Numbered from the stretch's first letter, positions 8,957 through 19,469 are shown. The stretch is DNA of 31,245 nt from Bremia lactucae (GCF_004359215.1 NC_090610.1:14804014-14835258), one strand, 5' to 3'. Numbers and translations are program-made. Notes: a model not told the origin generated them from the sequence alone.

Positions 8957-9940
8957 ATGCCCGAGTTTGGGATGAGCGAATCATCGTACCTCGACGGTCC
9001 AGATTTGCTTCTGAGGCACGAAAACTTCACCCATTCCTTGGGGTTGAGTGGGATGCCCTCAGTCGCCTCGCGGCTAAATTGGGAGAGGCGTTTGTCGCGT
9101 CGCTGGTGAGATCAGTGACCCCCGACGCACGACGGCTCGCCATACATGTTTTTGACTCCCAAGCACTCCGAATCCAATCGGCGAGCTTTAATTCCATCGC
9201 GATCTTCACGGTACGATTCCGTGATAATGTAAACATCCTTCTACTCAGGAAAAGGTAAAGATCGATTGTTGCTGAATCGATGGTGCCGAGAAGTCGACAT
9301 CGTTATCGAATCGAGGCTCCTCGAGACGCCCCAACCGAAGGTCTACTTCTTCCTTTCTCGTCTCTCCGGGAAAGCCAAAGAATCGGCCCTTGGTGAGCTC
9401 GTCGTGGACGAGCACGCGTTTCCCAACGTGGATGCCATTTACGATGACATTCGTCTTGCCTTCGAGCCACAGCAAGAGGAGATAATGGTGCGCTGGTGCG
9501 CTCAAGATTCCTGTCCATGCGACAGGGTAAAATGGCGATGCGCGACTACGTGCAGATGACTCACCATCTGGCATCGTGTATCATCACATATCCCATGGAC
9601 ATGTGCACACAGGTGAGTGTCTTTATGGACGGCATGCATGAAGGACAGATCAGCACGCTCAAGCGATAAGCGGGGCCCTCCCACAATGAAGGAGGCCTTT
9701 GCCATTGCCCTCCGAGAGGACTTTACGGTCGCCAAGGCTTATACCAAGCCTTCGGTTGTCACCGTCGCCCGGCCCTCTGGTTTGGAACCAATGGATATCG
9801 ACGCAATTGAGCCGTCGAGAGATCGACGAGCTGCAAATCCCTATAAGAGTGACACTCGCATCGGGCGTCAAATGGTTTGCTTCCGCTTTTAGAAGCCAGG
9901 GCATCGCGCGGCTAAATGCCGCGCGCCAGCGCCGATGTCG
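8957..9940 (+). pseudogene. Element B gag (capsid and zinc knuckle), frameshifted
   Basis: An ATG at 8957 follows the primer site by 17 bp and opens a short frame (MPEFGMSESSY). The capsid core is at 9266-9560 ([21 protein letters not shown], then [17 protein letters not shown]). After frame changes it continues as TMKEAFAIALREDF and EPMDIDAIEPS (9617-9890). The zinc knuckle near 9877-9930 reads CFRF-stop-KPGHRAAKC, so the second Cys is Phe and a stop interrupts it. At least three disruptions; no functional Gag is possible. Confidence 0.8.
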
Positions 9941-10099
9941 CGTATGTAGTGGACCTAACCATGAAGGCGCAACCCCGGCCGCACGTCCAAAAAACGGTCG
10001 GACCAGGTGGTGCAGGGCGCTTTATTGGTTAAAAAAGAGATCTCGGTCCCTCGATGGCAGCGCGGCCTTCCAGCTTTCACCTGCTGTGTGCACGGTTAA

Positions 10100-10350
10100 A
10101 TACCATGGTGATTCACGTCTGATATTGTCAATTTGCATGTCGTCGGTATCCGGCGACTTATACGAGCACTCCTAGACTCAGGATCGACGAACAATTTCTT
10201 TCATAAAACCTGTTAATCGATGCTGCCTCCCAGCATTCCGGTTTGCGAGGTGCCCGGACAAGTCATCGTCAAGTCGGCAGACGGGAAACCACATCGCGTA
10301 TCGCGACGCGAAATGAAATTGCCGTATACATTTGAAGGTTTACGCAGTAA
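10100..10350 (+). pseudogene. Element B aspartic protease remnant
   Basis: The active-site block LLDSGSTNNF is readable near 10169-10200, with the catalytic Asp in DSG. Flanking sequence needs several frame changes. Role in the family: Gag-Pol processing. Confidence 0.6.
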
Positions 10351-10869
10351 TAATGATTTTTAGCTATCGCGATGAACTATGCATTCGATTGCATCCTAAG
10401 CCTGCCATAGTTGGCACGTTATAAGCCCCAGATCTACTGGTTAGCAAGGTCAGTGAGACGTCGACGCAAGTTCAACGTCAGTAAAGCGTTTACCCATCGC
10501 TTGGTATCCCCAAGTGGCTGGCCCAACGTCACAGTCGTGGATCGTGAACCCACGACGCCTGCGGTACACAGAGCGAGCGATGGCCCTTTCGGTACTGCTT
10601 GTTCTGTTCTTCCGGACACTCGTGACAGAGACTTTTCGCTTCACAGCGACGAGAAAATTGTTGGATGAGCAGCGGCTCACGCGAGAGGACGACGCAGTCG
10701 AGCAGGGGTTCCCGCGCGTCAACGACGCGGTCGAACAGAGGTTCCCGCACGTGCATGCAGTGGTCGTACCAAGATTCCTATCTGAACCCATCCTGGTTGA
10801 GCAGGGGCTCCCACAAGGGCAGTTTTCATGCCAGGTTTAAAGTATTGCGTGACACAGCAGTGGCCGTTG

Positions 10870-12124
10870 CCTTGAGATCTAGTCGAGGCTATTGATGAAT
10901 TCTTCGAAGGCCGCGGCAAGGCGAATCATGTGCGCGAGAGTACCTCGCCCCATTCGAGTCCAACCTTCTGCGTGAAGAAGGCCACGAGAGGCTGGCGTAT
11001 AGTGTATGCGTAAATGATGCCACTATTCCTGCGCAAACACTTATCCTCAGGAAGAAAATGGTGCAAAACCATATGTCAGGAAGCGTCATCTTCAGTGTCA
11101 CCGATCTAATCGATGGCTTCTACCAGATCCTGATGCGACTGAGCGAAATACCACTCACAGCGGTGACCACCAAGTGGCATGTTTTGGGATTGCTAGTGAT
11201 GCCACAAGGGTTGAAGAATGCACCGGCAACTTTCAATCGCATTGTGTCTCAAGTGTTGAGACCACAAAGGGACTTCACTCCTAGTTAGTTCAATGACATC
11301 TTCCTCCATTGTCGCGCTGAGAACAATTTTAGCGATATCCAAGTTCACCTTCGACACTCGAAACAGGTGTTTCAAGTCATGCGAGACAACAATAAGTTGT
11401 ACGCAAATCTCAAGAAGTGCACAAAAACATTTCGGCGCTCGTTGCTATGTGAGTAAGTCGGGAGTTCGAACTGATCCAGAGAAGGTGTCGTCAATCTGTT
11501 CTTGGCCCACGCCCAAGAACCCTACGGAGTTGCGCCAGTGGCTTGGCTGGGTCAATTACTTCCATAAATATACGAACGATTATGCCGGTTCTATACAGCA
11601 TTTGTTGTTACTTTTGAAGAAAGACGCCACGTGGTCGTGGCATCCCAAGTATCAAACGGCATTCGATGCAGTAAAGAAGAGCCTTGCTTCAGCGCCAGTG
11701 CTGGTCCTTCTGGACGACTCCAAGCCTTTCCACGTGGTATGCGATGCAAGATGACTTCGCAATTGGTTGTGCGCCTCATGCAATTTGATGGTGAGGCCCG
11801 TAAACGAGTCGTGAGTTATCAGTCACGACAGATCAAGCCAGTGGAGATGGACTATCCAGCTCATGGAAAGGAGTTGTTAGCAATGCGGTACGCACTTATT
11901 AAGTTCCGTGTTCACCTGCATGGGGAGCGCAACTTTGCTTTGTATACCGATCATCATGCATTGCTGCGCTCAGCGATGAAGACTCCGCACTTATCCCAAC
12001 GGATGGCACGGTGGCTATCCTTCTTTTCCGAGTACAACTTCGTCGTGCATTACAAACCGGGCAAGACCGATATACTTGCTGTGCTCTATCACGACGTCCC
12101 GACTCCGATCCTCGGACCGCGCTG
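10870..12124 (+). pseudogene. Element B reverse transcriptase and RNase H
   Basis: RT is readable from about 10915 (HVRESTSPHSSPTFC and GWRIVYA) through FSVTDLIDGFYQILM and LLVMPQGLKNAPATFN (11058-11280). The catalytic YxDD box is destroyed: the Tyr codon is replaced by a stop and the motif reads FNDIF (about 11286-11301). The thumb and connection follow (GVRTDPEKVSSICSWPTPKN, 11458-11520), then RNase H (FHVVCDA, KRVVSYQSRQIKPVEMDYPA, GKELLAMRYALIKFRVHL; 11720-12100). It ends near PTPILGPR at 12124. Several stops and shifts. Confidence 0.85.
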
Positions 12125-12509
12125 AGTCGCCAGGTGACTGACGACGATGACGACGGAGAATGATGTGCGATGTGTGTATCGCTGAATTTAACTCCGGTCA
12201 CCCCCGAGCTATGCTTATTCGAACAAAAAGTCGTTGCTTACGAGAATGATCCTGATTACGCGGATGTCATCGCTTATCTACGCGCTGATGTTGCACTGGG
12301 AGCTCAGTCACGAACCAAGCGTGATCAAATTCAGCGGTAAATTTTAGACAGTGACTTGCTTCTGTACAGCATCGACCACTTCGATGATCCTCGTACAGTC
12401 GTCGTCAACGACTTCGATTTTCGTGCTCGGATATTTCACGAGTATCGCGATGCTCCAATAGGTGGCCACTTAGGCCGCGAAAAGACTTTCGCGGCTGTGT
12501 CTCGCGACT

Positions 12510-12898
12510 TCTTCTGGCCCCACATGTACAAGTGGGTACGCAACTGGATTCGTCCATGCGAAATCTACCAACGGGTGAAGTCACCTTTATCGTCGCAGGC
12601 TCCCTTGCGACCATTGCCGATAGCATCTGAAGCTTGGCATTCAGTTTTGATGGACTTTATGTTCGGGCTCAAGCTAGATAGTCAAGATTAAACGGGTGTC
12701 CTGGTATTCGTCGACAGATTCAGCAAAATTAAACACCAGATGCCTGTTCACACTACGATCACCGCGGCAAAGACCGCGGTGCACTTCGTTGATGTTGTGT
12801 TTCGTCATCACGGCTTGCCGGATAATATTGTGTCGGACCGTGATCCCAGATTCACATCCGCATTTTGGACATAACTGATCGAGCATCTCGGGACGAAG
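12510..12898 (+). repeat. Integrase tandem duplication, copy 1
   Basis: This 389-bp block recurs at 13107-13495 (offset 597) with only about three differences that I can see (near 12572, 12680 and 12730). It begins at TCTTCTGGCCCC, or one base either side, and ends GGGACGAAG. Confidence 0.9.
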
Positions 12899-12908
12899 GT
12901 GGGGTTCT
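12896..12908 (+). repeat. 13-bp direct repeat bounding the tRNA insert, left copy
   Basis: AAGGTGGGGTTCT occurs here and at 13095-13107. Only its outermost bases belong to the integrase copies. It could be a target duplication or the junction microhomology of the duplication. Confidence 0.7.
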
Positions 12909-12957
12909 GATCCTGACGGCGCCTTTCAAAGACCGTTATTCACATTAGCTCGTATGG

Positions 12958-13030
12958 GCACCGTTGGTCTAATGGTTAGGATTCATCCCTTCCAAGGGAT
13001 GAGGTCGGGGTTCGATTCCCCGACGGCGCA
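12958..13030 (+). tRNA. tRNA-Gly (anticodon TCC)-like gene, possibly a pseudogene
   Basis: A 73-nt sequence with all cloverleaf parts: acceptor GCACCGT against ACGGCGC (one A-C mismatch at pair 3), D arm GTCT/GGAT around AATGGTTA, T arm CGGGG-TTCGATT-CCCCG (perfect, with the B-box GGTTCGATTCC), and discriminator A. The anticodon arm CATCCC-TTCCAA-GGGATG is one base longer than standard, so the loop is either 8 nt or a 6-nt loop on a 6-bp stem. Anticodon TCC is read from T33-TCC-A37. No TTTT terminator lies close downstream. It sits inside the integrase duplication of a dead retroelement. Confidence 0.8.
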
Positions 13031-13106
13031 TCGGTCAATCATTGGTTCGCAACAGCGTGAGTGAAAATTGATAGTATTTATTCTTCTTTAGACTAAGGTG
13101 GGGTTC

Positions 13107-13495
13107 TCTTCTGGCCCCACATGTACAAGTGGGTACGCAACTGGATTCGTCCATGCGAAATCTGCCAACGGGTGAAGTCACCTTTATCGTCGCAGGCTCC
13201 CTTGCGACCATTGCCGATAGCATCTGAAGCTTGGCATTCAGTTTTGATGGACTTTATGTTCGGGCTCAAGCTAGATGGTCAAGATTAAACGGGTGTCCTG
13301 GTATTCGTCGACAGATTCAGCAAAATTGAACACCAGATGCCTGTTCACACTACGATCACCGCGGCAAAGACCGCGGTGCACTTCGTTGATGTTGTGTTTC
13401 GTCATCACGGCTTGCCGGATAATATTGTGTCGGACCGTGATCCCAGATTCACATCCGCATTTTGGACATAACTGATCGAGCATCTCGGGACGAAG
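13107..13495 (+). repeat. Integrase tandem duplication, copy 2
   Basis: Near-identical to 12510-12898. This copy continues without interruption into the rest of integrase (CTGCAGATGTCAACC), so it is the one whose right edge is original; copy 1 has the original left edge. Confidence 0.9.
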
Positions 13496-14635
13496 CTGCA
13501 GATGTCAACCGCGGCCCATCTGAAAACGGATAGTCAAACCGAGCGCGTAAATCGAGTCCTTAAAGACGTTTCTCGTAGTTATGCTACTTCCTTTACGATC
13601 TGGAGTGCATTTTTACCACTTGCTAAGCTCGCACTCAACAATGCTGTACACGCGTCAACAGAGTTGACGCCATTTTTTGTGAACTCGGCTCGGCACCCTC
13701 GAGTTTCAACTTTTCTTGCCGTGAGTCACTCCACGGCGCCTCGTGGCTCCACTCTAGGTGGGGATGAAGGTGATAAACAACGACCAAGCGCAGCCCACGG
13801 TATTTTGAGCGTAAATATATTCACCCGATCTAAGGCGAAAGTCTGCTGTTTTGACACCACGTGGCGTGGCGTCCCCGTTATTTGATGGACTGCACAGAAA
13901 CTTATTGACCTATCTTCGGGAACGCGTTTACCTACTGCCAACTACGCGCTGATTGAGTCGGCGCGATCACTTGATGACATTGCCGTGTCGGAGTTTATTC
14001 TCCAACGTCAAGCCATCACCCGGTTTGTACGTGATGCACTTTAGTCTGCAGTGGTAAACAGAGAAAAGAATGCAGACAAACATGGTAAAAAAATGAGTAA
14101 GTTCCAGAAAGGTGATCGTGTAAATTATCTACAGAAGGGCTAAGGGATTCAGCAGCTGCGTAACTAGACGGGAGTAAACTCGCGCCACGCTTTATCGGGC
14201 CATTCAAGGTTTTTAACGCGATTGGCGATGCCTACCCGCTGGACGTTCCCTCATCGTTGCGGCTTCACCTAACGTTCTACGTCGGGCGGCTAAAAGAATA
14301 TCGCCCGACTACACTTCACGGGTTGGTTCCGATCGTGAAATCAGGGCTCGTAGACCGACCTCCCTTCCCACATTGCTTGACGCGCCGATGACATTGGACG
14401 CGGCTGCGTTCCCGTCTGCACATGGCCGAGAACCTGGCGCTCCAGATCCTCCTCCGTTCGGGCAGTTCGCGGTTTGACTGCCGAATCTCACTTGCACTCT
14501 TCTCCGCCTGTGCAGCACGCTTAAAAGCATTATCAGCTTCTAGCTGAGCGACGGCAGCTTTGTTCACAGTCTCATCAATATCGTCCTGGACAACCAGGAC
14601 GCCAGCGTTATCATCGCGAGGGCCCACCGCCGATT

Positions 14636-14866
14636 GTGGATTCAGAAGGCCAGGTTCGCTGGATCGTGGATCGTATTGCGGGTCACGAGGATCCTCTTCG
14701 CGAAGCAGCAGCGTCGGCTCACAGTTTACGCGCGATTACAATCGCGCGCAAGTATCGCTTATGCTGGCTTGGGTTCCCACCCGAGCAGGATACGCGGGAG
14801 CCGCGTTGCTCGCTTCGTTGCGTCGTTCCAGACGTTATTCGGGCGTATGAGTCCATAGAGTCGGGC
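14636..14866 (+). pseudogene. Element B chromodomain at the integrase C-terminus
   Basis: The frame from 14636 reads VRWIVDRIAGHED, YRLCWLGFPPEQDT, EPRCSLRCVVPDVIRAYE, which matches the chromodomain pattern of chromoviruses (first strand W.VD.I, then CWLG.P.E.DTWEP). The usual Trp of DTWEP is Arg here. In chromoviruses this domain directs integration to marked chromatin. It is separated from the rest of integrase by stops around 14470-14630. Confidence 0.75.
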
Positions 14867-14870
14867 TTCT

Positions 14871-15672
14871 TCAATGCGACCACAGACGCGAATGTTCTCG
14901 TGGTGAGCGAGAACGATAAGACGGCCAGGAATGGTGTCGTGATTCATAGTGGTGAGAATGAGAACGATGGCGAGAACGATAACGTCGTGGTGAACGTTTA
15001 TTACAACGACCACGAGAACGGGACCTCCACGAGTATCGCGCAACAGGATGGGCAGACGAATTTGTCGCCTCCTTGCGCTCAGCATTCAGCGGAGATTGAC
15101 TCCGCTGCCGAGAGTGGTGACGCCATCGAGGCGCTCCAAGAATAACAGCAGTCGGTCCGTCGTAGAGACGGCGCTCATACTTGCCGATCCAAGCTTGCTC
15201 GCGTTCGCTGAGTGGGTACTGAGCGAGGTGTGTTTCCCATTCGTCGCGAGATGGACGTGGCACCGAGCCGCAAGAGCGACACCCTCGTTGACGTAGATAT
15301 AGCACATTCGGTCCTCATTCCAAGCATTCTCGCATACTCTTTCGCGTAATGCGCCGATTGAGTGATCGGCGTGACTGTCCTCTCGATAGGCAAGTCATTG
15401 TGAAAAGTTTCTTCGTCCTCGATCATCCGGTTCCACCGCCGGATGAAGGCGCTCCAGGAACTTTGCAAAGAGCCGTACGCAACGTTCTCAAGAATCTTTC
15501 CACGAAAACGCCAGAATTAGTCCTTCATCGTTGTAAGCGAATCCGGAGTATTAGGTCCGGATAAGTCGTACAGCGCCTAAAGGATGAGTTGTTGGTTCAT
15601 CACGTGGATGGCCGCACTCCCGCTGATATCTCTCGAGGGTACTGTGAAGTTGTGGGTCGTATGCTCCGTCAT
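14871..15672 (-). pseudogene. Antisense ORF of element B between chromodomain and 3' LTR; function unknown
   Basis: On the strand opposite to gag-pol, an ATG at 15672, 80 bp from the 3' LTR, opens a frame that stays coding-like to 14871. It begins MTEHTTHNFTVPS, contains two stop codons at positions where Gln would be one change away (about 15586 and 15516), then runs openly through WSAFIRRWNRMIEDEETFHN, SAHYAKEYARMLGMRTEC. After a frameshift near 15305 it reads RDEWETHLAQYPLSEREQAW and an Arg/Ser-rich tail (RYRSRHRSHSHHYESRHH). A further minus frame at 14627-14316 has a coiled-coil look (AAVAQLEADNAFKRAAQAEK) and may belong to it. I recognise no family. Plus-strand frame shadows are short across most of it. 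Confidence 0.55.
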
Positions 15673-15736
15673 CGTGGCTTCAGTTGCGAATGCCAAAGTT
15701 TCGACAATCGAGCACTCACGGTTGGTGAGTGCTGTT

Positions 15737-15751
15737 TTGAGAACGGGGTGA
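15737..15751 (+). promoter_or_regulatory. Polypurine tract of element B
   Basis: GAGAACGGGGTGA directly precedes the 3' LTR start (TGTAATAATG), the expected place for the plus-strand primer. Confidence 0.6.
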
Positions 15752-16073
15752 TGTAATAATGAGCCACATTACAGGATTAAAACAAAATAAAATAAGTAAT
15801 TACATTTGTAGGCAGGTGCTGTGCTCGGATAGCGGGCACAGCGTAACAAATTATTATTGGTTCATTATTGGAAGCCAGAAGGCCCAATATAGACCAAGGA
15901 TAAATAATTTGAAACAAGTGGTTCCCGAAAAACGGGACACGGTCGTAGTTAGTACGATTAAAAACTTGGTAAAAATTAAATAAATTGAATTTTACTTGGT
16001 ACCGAATACTTAGGCTCAGAGCTTCATCAAGCGTTCGTGTAAGCTAGTGACGGGACGTTCTAGCCCCGTTACA
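15752..16073 (+). mobile_element. Element B 3' LTR (322 bp)
   Basis: Starts TGTAATAATGAGCC and ends CCCCGTTACA. Aligned over its whole length with 8613-8930, differing at about 15% of positions by eye. Followed directly by GTGAC. Confidence 0.92.
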
Positions 16074-16078
16074 GTGAC
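16074..16078 (+). repeat. Target-site duplication of element B, right copy (GTGAC)
   Basis: Identical to 8608-8612. Confidence 0.88.
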
Positions 16079-17190
16079 CTTGAATGGAGAGCGATCAAAA
16101 TAATGAGTTCGGTCGTAGGCGGGTCAGCCGTTGGCGCCATGCTGTACTTTGGGAAGAGATGAACTGCATGCGGCCATAGCCGAGTTTATACAACACGAAA
16201 TCGACGGGGCCCGAGGGAAGTAGCCTTGCTCCACCAGCAAGGCTCTCAACTCGCGGATGTGTTAAGAGAGCAGGGTGCTCAACAGTTAGAACTTTTGAGA
16301 CAGCAGCATCTCAATGCTGCTTATGGACCGACGCTTCTGCGTCGACCCGAAAGCTTAAAAATCGGAATCCCTAAGATAAAGGCAGTCGAGGCGACTCCCT
16401 TTTAAGATGATTTGTCGGATTAGACGACGCCATAGAAGCTCGCCGTATCAGTGATGATGCGACGAGAGTGCAATTTGGCATATTTAACTTAGCCGGACCT
16501 GCCAAATCGTGGGCCTTGGGGTTGAAGCTTCACGACCCATTAGTCTTTGGGTCTCACGAGGTCTTAAAGACCCGGCTCAGACAAACATTTGAGCCGCCAC
16601 GTGCCGAATTCAGGGCTCGAGCCGAACTCAAGGATTTGAAGCAGGGCAAGCGATACATTCACGCTTATGCCCGACATACCCGATATCCTGGTCACTTGTA
16701 TCCTTAGTCATCCGATTGATAAACAAAAACAGGTAAATGAATTTATCAAAGGTCTTGCAGACATCCCTGTTGAAACCCACCTGTTTCGGCTAAATTAGAG
16801 TCGCTCGACCAAGCGATCTCTAAAGTGAACAGGAGGACTTCAATCTTAAACAGAATTTTGTCCACTCTGGTGCATATCGTCCACCGAGACGACAAGAAAA
16901 CGGAGGTCCAGAACCCACTGATCTCTCGTATGTAGAGAGCGAGAAATCTCGCTCTTCAGGTTACAAACGATGATGAAATGTTATCGTTGTCAAAAGGCGG
17001 GCCACTACGCCTATGAGTGTAGTGCCCTACGGCCAGTGCCTAAAAACACTAAGCGAAAAGACCAACCTCTCACTAGGAGCAGCGAGGACGCGGACCCGAC
17101 GCTATTAACTGTGAGGCGGATCGTAAAAAAAACGGTCGGGGTCAGAAGGTGCGGAGTACTGATCCACCAACGTCAAAAGAATTTGCAGGC
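16079..17190 (+). pseudogene. Element A gag (capsid, zinc knuckle), degenerate
   Basis: Element A resumes after B. The capsid block at 16468-16707 reads VQFGIFNLAGPAKSWALGLK, then TRLRQTFEPPRAEFRARAEL and LKQGKRYIHAYA, clearly homologous to the capsid of element B but not closely related. A complete CCHC zinc knuckle, CYRCQKAGHYAYEC, is at 16979-17020. Stops and shifts separate the parts. Perfect hairpins with 9-bp arms are at 16222-16244 and 16936-16955. Confidence 0.82.
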
Positions 17191-17193
17191 CTT

Positions 17194-17263
17194 TTAATAA
17201 AAGTTGTTCCTCACACATAAACATTTTGTTAATAAAAGTTGTTCCTCACACAGAAACATTATG
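17194..17263 (+). repeat. 35-bp tandem repeat, two copies
   Basis: TTAATAAAAGTTGTTCCTCA begins at 17194 and again at 17229. The copies differ at two or three positions. It lies between gag and protease of element A. Confidence 0.85.
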
Positions 17264-17299
17264 TGTAACTGCCCCAGGGGGTGAGGTTAACCTCATCAC

Positions 17300-17610
17300 C
17301 TTGAAAATAAAGTGTCAAAGAAATTGCATTTAAGTCCAGTTGATTGTGGGGCGTCGAACGATTTTTCTAGACGCCAATCGCTAGAAGCCGCAATCTAAAA
17401 TTCATTGAGCTGATGTTCCTCTAACGAAGGTGACAGTGGGCCTAGCAACATCTATAACAGAAAAAACGTGTAATTGGTACCAATAAACGTTAAAGGGTAA
17501 ACAGTGCGATGATGATTTAATCGTACTAGATTTGGAGGACAAATTCGATGTCATCCTTGGATTACCATGGCTCAGAAGTACGAGTCATGGATCAATTGGC
17601 AGCATCAAGC
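17300..17610 (+). pseudogene. Element A aspartic protease remnant
   Basis: The active-site block VDCGASNDF is at about 17339-17365, with the catalytic Asp and the Cys variant of DSG. The C-terminal flap-side block DVILGLPWL is near 17548-17575. Intervening sequence is broken. Confidence 0.7.
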
Positions 17611-18219
17611 CATGACGATGCCTGTCTCTTCTTCATCAGATGGCCAACTGATGAACGTCTTGGAGCGTCCACAAACGTGTGGGTGCCTTACGAGTGAGTG
17701 CGAGGGCCTCACCTGTGGGGCGGTCGTTTGCATAACTGCATAAGCCTCAGTGTGAATACCCAACACCTTCTGGAGTTAGACCTCGACGGCTGTGCTCAAG
17801 CACAAGCAGCGTCAAAGTTCGACCACTCAAATAAGTTGAGTGGTACGAAACAAGGATGATTGCTTGAAAAGCAACATCCACTAAAGTTTAAGACGCCCGT
17901 CTACAAGAGGCAGTGCGAAAGTCCTAGATCGACTGGAAAGTCTGTCGTAGAGGATCTTGCTGTGGAAGCGCAACCACAGCTAGAGGCAGTTGGGGAGGAA
18001 ACTCCCTAAATAAAACTTGAGGAAATAGGTCCCCAATAATCTGTAGGAAGAAGCCCCGGAAACCTGTGGTCAAAGGCTACCAGGTAGGTTTGGAAAAAGG
18101 TTCCAAAGAGGAAAGTGAGACATTAAATGTCTTAGTAAACAATGGATCTAGTAAAGGCGCTTACACACTTGATCTAATAGCGCCTCCGAAGTTAACTTTT
18201 GAAATAATTCATTTGCCAA

Positions 18220-19380
18220 CAATTGAACCAAAACGGATCTTGCGTGATCTGTTGTAGTGGCAAAGTCAGGCAGATCTGCGTACTTGTCACATGTGACAAC
18301 TACGTGGCCATTATTCGGTCGGGAATAGCATTTCCTGAGAACGAACGGGTTCTCGACAGCTCATCAATGGACGAAAATGTCCTCGATGAGAAGACTCGGA
18401 TTGAACGTTTTGCGTCCCAATTATGGGAGTCTTTGAAGACAAACGCTTGATATAAGGATTTAATAGAATTAAAGGATTTCTTTCGTGAATCAGTAAGTGC
18501 GATTTGCCTAAGGTTAAAGGCACTCGATACGAAATCGACCTGATTTCAGGTTCGAAATACTGTGTCATGAAGCAATGGCCATTGCCTCGTGAACAAGCAT
18601 AAGCGATCTACAAATTCTTTGCCGATTGCTTAGCAGCGAGCCATTTGAGAGAATCAACTTCTTCACATAGCTCTCCGACCTTCTGTGTGCGTAAAGCAAC
18701 AGGAGGATGGTGGATTGTGCATGCATTCAATAAATTGAACGCTGCAACGGTACCGGCTCAAACACCGATACCACGAAACCATTGATGGTATGTGAAAGAG
18801 TACCATCTTTTGGTCAATGAATCTAATGGACAGATCTTAATATATCCTTGTGAGTGAACAAGAAATTCCGTACGCAGTAGTAAGCACACCAAGCCGTATG
18901 CTATGGAAGTGGCTAGTCATGCCACAGGGACTTAGTAATACCCCTGTGACATTTAACAGATGTGTAACCAATCTGTTGACATCGGTGCGAGATTTCGCGC
19001 CGAGTTACTTTGATGATGTCTTCGTTCATAGCGGAGCCATGAAATTAAAGTCGGACATTAAAAGGTACCTCGTACCCACGTCCGAAATGATCTTACACTT
19101 ATGCGTAAACACAAGTTGTATGCAAATCTCAAGAAGTGATAATTCGCTGCAAGCGAAATGCCACTTCTTGGGTGCATCGTGGATGAACACGGTGTACGTC
19201 CTGATCCGAAAAAGATCAAGGCGATCACCAGCTGCCTATGTCAGTCGATGTAAAGGGACTTCGAAAGTTTCCCGGCTTAACGGCGTACCTGCACAAAAAC
19301 TCACGCAATTATGCCGAAATGACAGTACATACTTCTTGTTTGTTGAAGGAAAACGTAAAGTGGTCATGAAACGCTGATTG
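18220..19380 (+). pseudogene. Element A reverse transcriptase, degenerate but with intact YFDD
   Basis: RT blocks in order: LISGSKYCVMKQWPLPRE (near 18540-18590), GWWIVHAFNKLNAATVPAQT (18705-18765), then the frame from 18850 with WLVMPQGLSNTPVTFN and FAPSYFDDVFVHS. The catalytic YFDD is intact at 19006-19017. A pre-RT linker with LVNNGSSKGAYTLDL and ERFASQLWESL lies before it. Stops and frame changes occur between all blocks. Confidence 0.8.
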
Positions 19381-19462
19381 TCAGCGTTGCTTTGAGGGTT
19401 CTTGTTTGTTGAAGAAAAACGTAAGTGGTCATGAAACGCTGATTGTCGCGTTGCTTTGAGGG
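19333..19462 (+). repeat. 66-bp tandem duplication in element A
   Basis: TTCTTGTTTGTTGAAG starts at 19333 and at 19399. The second copy ends near 19462, and the two differ by two single-base gaps and a substitution. It falls at the RT to RNase H boundary and shifts the frame. Confidence 0.85.
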
Positions 19463-19469
19463 TATCAAG

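Larger units (their letters stand above)
12180..14330 (+). pseudogene. Element B integrase, interrupted by a tandem duplication
   Basis: The zinc-binding region reads HEYRDAPIGGHLGREKTF and DFFWPHMYKWVRNW with a Cys pair after it (12435-12575). The catalytic core follows (LMDFMFGLKLD; VDVVFRHHGLPDNIVSDRDP, 12650-12860). A 389-bp block is repeated (12510-12898, 13107-13495) around a 208-bp insert. After copy 2 the core resumes with STAAHLKTDSQTERVNRVL (13502-13560), holding the Glu-side region. The C-terminal part (FQKGDRV; LHLTFYVGRLKEYRP, 14100-14310) leads to the chromodomain. Stops are frequent. Confidence 0.85.
8613..16073 (+). mobile_element. Full-length Ty3/gypsy element B (chromodomain type), degenerate
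   Basis: 7461 bp bounded by LTRs 8613-8930 and 15752-16073 with perfect 5-bp target duplications. Order of parts: LTR, primer site, gag, protease, RT, RNase H, integrase, chromodomain, antisense frame, purine tract, LTR. The order protease-RT-RNase H-integrase defines Ty3/gypsy, and the chromodomain at the integrase end marks the chromovirus branch. The LTR pair differs at roughly 15% of positions by eye, so this is an old insertion. Every frame is broken by stops or shifts. Confidence 0.92.

Noticed and set aside
12909..13094. tRNA-derived SINE flanked by a 13-bp target duplication
   Set aside because: The tRNA starts about 49 bp inside the segment, there is no A-rich or simple-repeat tail, and most of the 13-bp repeat is not part of the integrase target. 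A captured tRNA gene fits better.
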